Assembly (NCBI GenBank): GCA_036365515.1
Contig: CM070876.1
Span: forward strand, 37,843,195-37,907,194
Direction of reading: 5' to 3'
DNA length: 64,000 nucleotides
Source of the DNA: Torymus aiolomorphi
Taxonomy: Eukaryota; Arthropoda; Insecta; Hymenoptera; Torymidae
A program made the position numbers and the translations under genes. The notes under the pieces were generated by a model. The model was not told the origin of the DNA, ran no database searches, and saw only the letters and a program-made list of their open reading frames with translations. The first letter of the stretch is position 1. Every line of letters begins with the position of its first letter. Positions 57,000-64,000 of this stretch are shown here, one piece after another.

Positions 57000-57760
57000 A
57001 ACGTTCTTGCTGCGTATACAATAATTATGAGAACTACAATCGTCCCTTTTTTCTTCGTCTTGGGAATTTGGGATAGAGAATATTGGTATACTAATTAAAT
57101 GAAAGTAGGACGAGTTTCTTTATCGGCTGATATACATGTGCTGCTAATTTTAACAATGTTACTTGATATTTTCATATATCGATATATTGATTAATCAATG
57201 GTAAAAGCATTGTTTGACATCCACTTTATGTCGACGTTAAAGAGAAAATACTTGTACTATTTTTGTTTCGTAACTACACAATGGAGTAAACAGTAATGAT
57301 GTCGAAAGAATCAATATGTGTAATTGTACAATAGAAAAATAAGTTTTAAAAAAATTATCCTAAGTACCTTACAGCTGTAAGAACAGCTTATAATTACGAT
57401 TTACAGTACGACACTATGCAGTATGCATATATGGAATTATATAATGTGTTTTTATGTAACGCGTTATTAATCATCAAGCTCTGTCGATAAGTTTACTTTC
57501 GTTACTTCCAGAAGAAAATGAAACTGATGTATTTTCGTTTTTATCGATAGACGTTAAACCATTCTTACAAAATATACTGCACATGAAATGGTAATTAATA
57601 TTTTACAAGTCTTTGTTCTTAAATACTTCACAGCTGAAATTATAACTATTTAGATAAAATCTTTTATTTTGAAATTATAAAAAGGCAGTTTAAGATATGA
57701 AAGATTAAAACGAGTTAAAAAATCTAAAACTTGGAAAGTATAAGAACTGATAACGAACGA
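57000..57760. other. AT-rich spacer
   Basis: No gene or defined repeat recognised. Confidence 0.4.
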
Positions 57761-57763
57761 TGA

Positions 57764-57883
57764 GGGAGTCGCCACAAATGACCCGTGGCCTGTCGTGCCG
57801 TGCAGTTTTGGTGTGGATTTGAGATAATTACAGCGCCAAAACTGCACGGCACGGCACGCCACGGGTCATTTGTGGCGACTCCC
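57764..57883. mobile_element. TGA-flanked palindrome of 120 bp
   Basis: TGA at 57761-57763 and 57884-57886. GGGAGTCGCCACAAATGACC and its complement are the ends and the arms pair for 50 bp (GTGCCGTGCAGTTTTGG). The word GCCGTGC near the loop resembles other elements in the window. Confidence 0.88.
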
Positions 57884-57886
57884 TGA

Positions 57887-58814
57887 GGAACTTGAGGAGG
57901 CGTATCGTTATCAGAATGTTAGAGGGCAGCAGGGCAGCCAATCGATTGTATTGCAACACGATGAGCCTCTATCTCTGACTCTGTGATGTGCGCGCCCGTT
58001 TTACTCCTGATGACCCCACTGTTGCCTTTCTTGCAACATTACTTACAGCTACCGAAGCTATAATACCAGAGTCGGGCTCCCCCTCGCCTCTTTTCCCCTT
58101 CGTTCTCCACTTCCTGGCTTTGTCTGTTATCCAGAACGGATTGAGTCTTCATTTTTAAGCTTTTGTCGAAGTCTCGTGCAAGCTTCAGTAAACATATATA
58201 ATTGTTGTCGAACTTTGAAAAAAAGAGCAAGAAAGTGAGAAAGAAAGATAGAGGTAATAGAGAAAAGCCGCACACGCTGGCCATTGCAAGCGGCTTTTCT
58301 ACCTGCCAAAGAGAAAACGGATCAATGGCGGGCTTTTTGTACGATATCATCAATATATATTAAATCAATATGGAGGACGAAATCATTTTTTATACACTGG
58401 ATTACTGAGAATGGTTTCAGGGATAGCAACCACGATGGCTTGCTCTCGGCGCGCTTTATTATGCTAAAGTCGGAAACAAATAAATTTTCTTTCCAGCTTC
58501 AAATAGATTGTCAGAACTGTTTGAGCTATGAGTATTTCTTGCATTAATTTTTACACATACATATCGACGATGTATGAAAGGGCTTAAATAATTGATCGAA
58601 CGGTTATTAAAGCAGGTCCACAAACTGAGGTAGGTGTTTAAAATTTGATTGAATATTAAAATCGTAATCAAAATTTTATTGGTTCGTTAAAAATGCGTAA
58701 AAATGCAACTATAACTGTATAATACAATTATTTGCACTCGTAACGAATAGGTGTGCTTCTAATCGGTGACCACTGTATATTGTACTTAGAATCCAGTTAA
58801 AACAATGCATATGT
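57887..58814. other. Spacer with weak open frames
   Basis: A moderately GC-rich stretch at 57890-58350 has open frames on both strands but none resembles a protein family. A possible host exon cannot be excluded. Confidence 0.3.
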
Positions 58815-59594
58815 CTGTGGCTTCCAGGAATAACGACTTAACCCACTTTTACGTGTTTTTGAGAAATCGCCGTTTTAAAATTTCTCTGTCATGACACTTC
58901 ATATGTAAGATCGAAATGCGCGAGATGAGCCATAACAATGTAGACATTTACAAAGGATCGAATATCTTTCGAACCCCACTATCAGCTGCTAGAATACATT
59001 TTTGTTCTTTGTATAAACAAACAAAACAATGCAGTTAAGTCGTTATTCCGGTAACTGTGCAGTTAAGTGGTTTAGGGAAATTGCTCAAATGAGATAAATA
59101 ACATAGTTATTTCTACACTTAAAACATAGAATACGAATTATTTTTTAAATATTCATTTCCTCGCATGCGCCTCCCAACGGAATATGCGTGAAGTCAACGG
59201 AATTCGGTAAACCGAATACCGAACGTTACTTGGTTACTATTTATGCACACTCGCCCCCATCGCCCGGCAATCAAAGCTGTTGTGTTATTACCTTCTATTA
59301 TCTATTGCCTTTGATCCTTGTTGCTATAAAAATAGGTATGTCATAATCTGCTTACTGTATATAGTATTAACTTCAAAACGGTGCTTTTAATTAAATATCA
59401 ATATTTAGTTAAGTGGTTTTTCCGGGCACAGGTGCAGTTAAGTGGTTATGTACTTAGCTGATATTTGCTCTTTGAACGCATTTCAGATTTCCGGACCAAG
59501 TCTATATGAAAAAGGGTAGTTAGAAGGTATAAATTCCGGTGCTAACTCAATTTTGACAAAAAGTCAGTTAAGTCGTTATTCCTGGAAGCCACAG
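58815..59594. mobile_element. Element with CTGTGGCTTCCAGGAATAAC ends and CAGTTAAG repeats
   Basis: CTGTGGCTTCCAGGAATAAC at the left is inverted at the right end. The word CAGTTAAGT(C/G)GTT, often followed by ATTCCGG, occurs about six times (near 59030, 59060, 59410, 59440, 59563, and the ends as complement). The terminal word is part of the same repeat, so the ends and the interior share sequence. Confidence 0.7.
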
Positions 59595-59599
59595 ATATA

Positions 59600-60540
59600 A
59601 TGTTTAAAATCAAACAGTATACACCATAATATTATTTTCGATTTTATAAGTAAATGTAATGCGTAAAAACTCCCGTCACGACTGCTTACATTTAAAGTAA
59701 CTAAAATAAGACAAAACGGGTTTAACCGTGGTACATCCGAAATCGATTGTTATAAAAAGGTCAGTCGGCTGTCGCGCGTGGCAATTCGTTGAAGCTCCAA
59801 ATCTGTCATTGTAAAAAAAAACAGACCCACAACAAAGAAAAAAATGGTACGAGAGACTAGGCCGACATATGCGTCTATTATGTATCGCCCCCTAAACATG
59901 ATTCCAAGGTCAGAATTGGTCGACTAAATCTGAATTTTGAGATATCTAAGGTATACGATTTTTGAGATATCTTAAAAAACAAAGTGAAAACAATTTTTTT
60001 TATTTATTTTTCTACAAAATGATCTAGCACTATGCTTATATCATTCCTCTATAATTTTTCCTCTCCGAGATCTTAAAGCGTGAATTTGACAAACTTGCAT
60101 ATGAGTAATTCCGCGGAACTTTCAAATTCGAGTTACTCTTTGATATCTTTAGATAATATAAGTGCTCACTGCACGAAATTCTGTAAAGGTTACAGTTAAT
60201 TCTTAAGTGGAATTAGAAGAACATCATCCGGGTACCAAAACCCGATTTAGAATCGTACAAATTACGTATATGGTAAGGATAATAAAGACCCACGAACAAT
60301 GCCGAAGCATGCCTATTCAAGGTATACAACGATGCTCCGATTTAAAGATAAAACAAGATAAGCTTTATTCTTGGACTGAGACAAAAAAGGCAGTGTAAAG
60401 CTTGCATTAATACAAAAGATAAGATAAATATGTCGTCGCTTGTAAAAGGGCGCTGACTGAGAGCCGGTTGAAAAAGATATTAACTGGGAATCCGGTTAAA
60501 AAAGGTGTGAACTTGGAAGCCCATAATATTGCAGAGGAGA
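59600..60540. other. Spacer, possibly the 3' part of a decayed PLE
   Basis: No protein-like frame. AT-rich with a GC-richer patch at 60440-60520 (GAGCCGGTTGAAAAAGATAT, GGAATCCGGTTAAAAAAGG, two related words). It precedes the hammerhead-like motif at 60566. Confidence 0.3.
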
Positions 60541-60565
60541 TTCTTTCTTTAACTATCGCTTGTAT

Positions 60566-60614
60566 TTACAGCTGATGAAGGTAATAGAAAATTGTCGAAA
60601 CGTCCGAATAAAAG
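60566..60614 (+). ncRNA. Second hammerhead-ribozyme-like motif
   Basis: CTGATGA (60572-60578) and GAAAC (60597-60601) surround a possible stem GGTAAT-AGAAA-ATTGTC with two wobble pairs and one unpaired A before it, the same layout as the motif at 6739. ACGTC follows, giving a minimal self-complementary stem III and the classical GTC cleavage triplet. TTTA upstream and TAAA downstream can form stem I. No RT remnant was found nearby. Confidence 0.5.
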
Positions 60615-61015
60615 TCGTTATTCGCCCATTTGTGTTCGTTTTGATCGGTCATTTCAACAACTTACCTATCTATGCTGCCTTAAAATTTATATATTTGTAT
60701 GAACGTTATGAGTCGTAAAGACTTTTAAAATTTATTCTTACTATTTAATTATTTTAAATTATGATATTAGTGTCAACATTATATGTAATGTAAAAAGTAC
60801 GAATTGCGTCGTAGTACTCATAATGTTTATATAAATATAAATTCTAAGACAGCATATTCATGATCGGCGACTTTAAAAACATATAAATGTATTCTAATCA
60901 CTTTTTTTTTTAAATATTACCTACTTATCCTTCAAATTAAACGTTATAAATATTTCGGCATTATAATTATTATTACTAACTGAGAAGGGGATTAAGTCCT
61001 GGGTACTTGCATCTA

Positions 61016-61611
61016 ACAAGGAAGGGTATCGAACCCGAACTCACCGATTTCAAAAATTTCGATATATGTTGTAGATCATGAAAAAATATTAGACACGTGT
61101 TTTTTCTTATCTGCGGAAAAACATATTTAGGGGGTGAAAACCACCTCTAAAGATAACCCCCAAAAACAGTTTTTTTAATATATCTCGGCTTCTACTGCGT
61201 ATTTCAGAGTAAAACAAAATAGAAATTACTTCTTGTAAAAAAACAAAGATAACTGAAGCAATTTTGACCCTAAGGGTTGCAACCCTTATTTATTTTCAAT
61301 ATACATGATAAAAAAATTAGCTTTTTGAAAATAAAAAATAAGGGTTGCAACCCTTAGGGTCAAAATTGCTTCAGTTATCTTTGTTTTTTTATAAGAAGTA
61401 ATTTCTATTTTGTTTTACTCTGAAATACGCAGTAGAAGCCGAGATATATTTAAAAAACCGTTTTTGGGGGTTATCTTTAGGGGTGGTTTTCACCCCCTAA
61501 ATATGTTTTTCCGCAGATAAGAAAAAACACGTGTCTCATATTTTTTCATGATCTACACCATATATCGAAATTTTTGAAATCGGTGAGTTCGGGTTCGAAA
61601 CCCTTCCTTGT
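61016..61611. mobile_element. Near-perfect palindrome of 596 bp
   Basis: ACAAGGAAGGGTATCGAACC at the left and GGGTTCGAAACCCTTCCTTG at the right start arms of about 280 bp that pair almost base for base (ACACGTGTTTTTTCTTATCT; GGGTTGCAACCCTTA, itself palindromic). The spacer between the arms is only about 40 bp. No target duplication identified. Confidence 0.88.
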
Positions 61612-61694
61612 AAGACCCATTGTATCTGTCGCTAGACCTGCAACCCTTACTCCGGTAGTCTTGCCCTTCTCTAGAAGGAGAGGATTGGCCCGGA

Positions 61695-62766
61695 CAGTGA
61701 TGTGAGCTGGTCAATTGACCGTCATGACTCTGACCTGATAAAAAAAAAATTGACTGACAATTGACGCTGGCCGGTCACACTTCTGCGTGACAGTCAAACC
61801 TACATCTATATAGAGTATAGAGTAAAGACGAACGGGGAAAAGTATGGTTTTGTCACCAGGAATGGGCTGCTTCTTGCATAGAACACACGTTTTCGTCATC
61901 CTTGACTTATTATTTAATATAGACTTTTTTGTACGAAAAGACTGCTCTGTAAAACATATGATAGAATAAACTGTTTTATCAATGTTTTGCTCGTTTTTTT
62001 AATCTTTTAAGGAGACTAGACACCTTTTTCTTCTGAAATAAGAAGTATTATTTTAATACATAAATGTAAACTAATTATTTCATACTTTTTACATATAAAA
62101 GTGGGTATATTTACCTTACCTTAGAACTTTCTCCAATGGGCTTTTTATATGGTCCAGAACCATAGTCATCAATGAAACAAATTTTTTCACTATCCGTAAG
62201 CTTTGAAATTTTCCTGTCAGTGGATTGACTCCAGATTTGAACTAAATTACTCCTGAATAGTATAATTCTCATATGAATGTAGGGATTTAGGATTGTCAGA
62301 CAAAAAATTTACATCAAACAAATTTTGAAAAAATTTAAAAAATTAAAAAAAATTTTTTAAAATTCTTGAACAACAGCACAATTTTTTTTTTCTCATCTGA
62401 TCAAAAATTCCTACACTCATATGAGAATTATACTATTCAGTAGTAACTTAGTTCAAATCTGGAGTCAATCCATCAGCAGGCAAATTTCAAACCTTACTGA
62501 TAGTGAAAAAGCTTGTTTCATCGATTATGGTTCTGGACAATATAAAGGGCCCAGACTAAGGTTGAAGGTGTGTAAAAAGTGGGAAATAATTAGTTTACAT
62601 TTATGTATTAAAATATGACTTTTTTATTTCAGAAAAAAGGTGTTTAGACCGCTTAAACTTTCTTCATTCAGGGATTGTAAATTCTGACTGGCAATGACGA
62701 TCAACTTTTTGTCAAAATGACCGTCAAGTCAGAAAATGTTGCCTGATCGGTCAATCCACATCACTG
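61695..62766. mobile_element. hAT-like element with a nested TTAA element
   Basis: CAGTGATGTGAGCTGGTCAA at the left and complement CAGTGATGTGGATTGACC at the right are the ends; the flanks GGCCCGGA and GGCCTGAA agree at 6 of 8 bases, as an aged 8-bp duplication would. CAGTG ends are usual in hAT elements. Repeats of TTGACCGTCATGACT / CGTCAAGTCAG type lie inside each end. Confidence 0.65.
62011..62652. mobile_element. TTAA-flanked palindrome of 642 bp
   Basis: TTAA at 62007-62010 and 62653-62656. GGAGACTAGACACCTTTTT at the left and complement GCGGTCTAAACACCTTTTT at the right begin arms of about 270 bp (CCAGAACCATAGTCATCAAT; ATTCTCATATGAATGTAGG). It sits inside the hAT-like element. Confidence 0.85.
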
Positions 62767-62959
62767 GGCCTGAAGCGGGTTGCCCTGATTTCGCTGACTG
62801 TTGGGAAATGGCTTCCCAATTAGCTGGTGTCTTGAGCTAGCGAACATCGACCAGGTAGTTAGAAGGTGGATACAGGGGCGTCATTACAATTTTTTCCGGG
62901 GTCTGGACAGGTCCATGGAAAGCGTGAGAAAATTGATACTTTGAAAATTAAACCATAAA

Positions 62960-63560
62960 ATTGTCATAAGCAATTGTCTTGCTTACAGTCGCACGTCTAC
63001 GTAACTTCATTATTTACGTGGACCATACTTCCCTTGGTTAGTTGATTTTAAGAAATGTTTTAATAATCGTTTCTCTCACTGTTGCACGTTTATGTAACTC
63101 ACTTATTGGCGTGGACCTTGCATCCCCCGGCTATTTAGGTTTAAGAATTATTTAAATAATCGTTTAGCTTACTGTAGCGTGTCTACGTAACTCTTTTATT
63201 TGTATGGATCTCGCGTCCCCTGGCTATTGAGGTTTAAGAATTTTTTAAATAATTGTCTTGCTTACTGTCACACGTCTACGTAACTTCCTTATTTGCGTGG
63301 ATCTTCCTTCCCCCGGCTATTTGGGTTAAGGAATTTTTTGAATAATCGTCTCTTTCACTGTCACACGTCTACGTAGCTTCCTTATATGCGTGGACATCGC
63401 ATCCCGCGGCTACTTGGGTTTAAGAATTTTTTAAATAATCGACTCACATACTGTCGCATATCTGCGTAACTCTTTTTTACGGGGAACTTGGGTCCCCGAA
63501 TATTTGAGTGTAAGACTTTTTTAATTAATCGACTTGCTTACTGTAGTCTATACGTAACTC
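62960..63560. repeat. Degenerate satellite, unit about 93 bp (right block)
   Basis: About six and a half units in tandem; TTACTGT(C/A)GCACGTCTACG landmarks recur near 62983, 63076, 63168, 63261, 63355, 63450 and 63538. The same family is at 7350-7980 and 9290-9545, about 53 kb away. Confidence 0.85.
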
Positions 63561-63695
63561 CTTTTTTTCAAAAAATCAGGTAAATATTTAGGTGAGAATA
63601 TGGCAAATACGCATTTATTTCGATAAAATATTTTCAACAAAATGATAAAATTTTGTGATAGCAAATTTTAAGCAATTAATAGAACTCTTTTGAAC

Positions 63696-63988
63696 ATCGA
63701 CGGCTGAGCGGAAGAAGAACGTATCTCGGCGTGCGGATGAAGAACGACGTATCTCGGCGCGAGAATGAAGAACGACGTATCTCGGCGCTCTTACGGCCAG
63801 TACACGGTCAGTATACGACGAAATATGTCGTTCTTCATCCTCGCGCTGAGATACGTTCTTCATCCGCGCGCCGTGATACGTCGTTCTTCATCCTCGCGAC
63901 GAGATACATCGTTCTTCATCCGTGCGCCGAGATACGTTGTTCTTCATCCGCGCGCCGAGATACGTTCTTCTTCCGCTCAGCCGTCGAT
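63696..63988. mobile_element. Micro-repeat palindrome with ATCGACGGCTGA cap
   Basis: ATCGACGGCTGAGCGGAAGA at the left is inverted at the right end. The arms are tandem units of about 28 bp, GCGCGCCGAGATACGTCG and TTCTTCATCC, in opposite orientation on each side, with two to three units left and five right. The cap recurs at 34598-35769. Confidence 0.8.
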
Positions 63989-64000
63989 ATAGTAAATGTG

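Noticed and set aside
62960..63560. CRISPR-like array
   Set aside because: The spacing is regular, but the units are continuous, diverged repeats of about 93 bp with no unique spacers; the genome is eukaryotic.

Overview
This is a window of eukaryotic nuclear DNA. It is AT-rich and almost certainly from an insect; a hymenopteran is my best guess but is not proven. The reasons are a spliced host gene with GT-AG introns, a kinesin-II motor gene of KIF3B/Klp68D type, and a dense load of animal transposons: a mariner, a CsRn1-like Ty3/gypsy element, a Penelope-like element, and many TTAA, TNA and 8-bp-duplication inverted-repeat elements. Only two host protein genes can be supported. One is the kinesin gene (23725-25896, + strand, uninterrupted coding exon). 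The other is a large multi-exon gene on the minus strand (45097 to at least 50859) for a nuclear protein of at least about 1,350 residues, with U1-type zinc fingers, Arg-Asp/Arg-Glu and Ser-Arg tracts and a Gln/Asn/Gly-rich tail.

Layout. 1-3930: broken minus-strand gypsy-type retrotransposon, itself cut by a TTAA element and by hairpin elements. 5150-6842: Penelope-like element with inverted terminal repeats, a broken reverse transcriptase, a GIY-YIG endonuclease and a hammerhead-ribozyme-like 3' motif. 6855-9545: micro-repeat elements in a degenerate satellite of about 93 bp (again at 62960-63560). 9670-18828: a nest, with a long palindromic element split by a mariner, which is split by a nearly intact LTR retrotransposon (10194-15912). 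18838-23083: a run of palindromic elements, several nested, and a probable 1.56-kb solo LTR. 23725-25896: kinesin. 26562-44435: large foldbacks, including one of about 5.3 kb (29278-34592) whose inner foldback carries 139-bp tandem repeats in both arms, plus several TTAA elements. 45097-50859: the zinc-finger gene. 51414-64000: more palindromic elements, a possible promoter or first exon near 56.6-57.0 kb, and a second hammerhead-like motif near 60.57 kb.

The main pattern is not a single gene. The window holds more than thirty inverted-repeat elements in a few groups defined by target-site duplication and a short terminal cap (TTAA with GGG-type caps; TNA with caps resembling GGGNGNNTCCACAT; CCCTANNGGAAA caps; ATCGACGGCTGA caps; TAGTAYATTACGATAC caps). 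Within a group the cap is kept, while the interior is a different self-complementary sequence, often built of a short repeat peculiar to that element. This suggests interiors that are repeatedly rebuilt as palindromes while the ends stay under selection for mobility. That is inference from reading the sequence and needs genome-wide copies to test.
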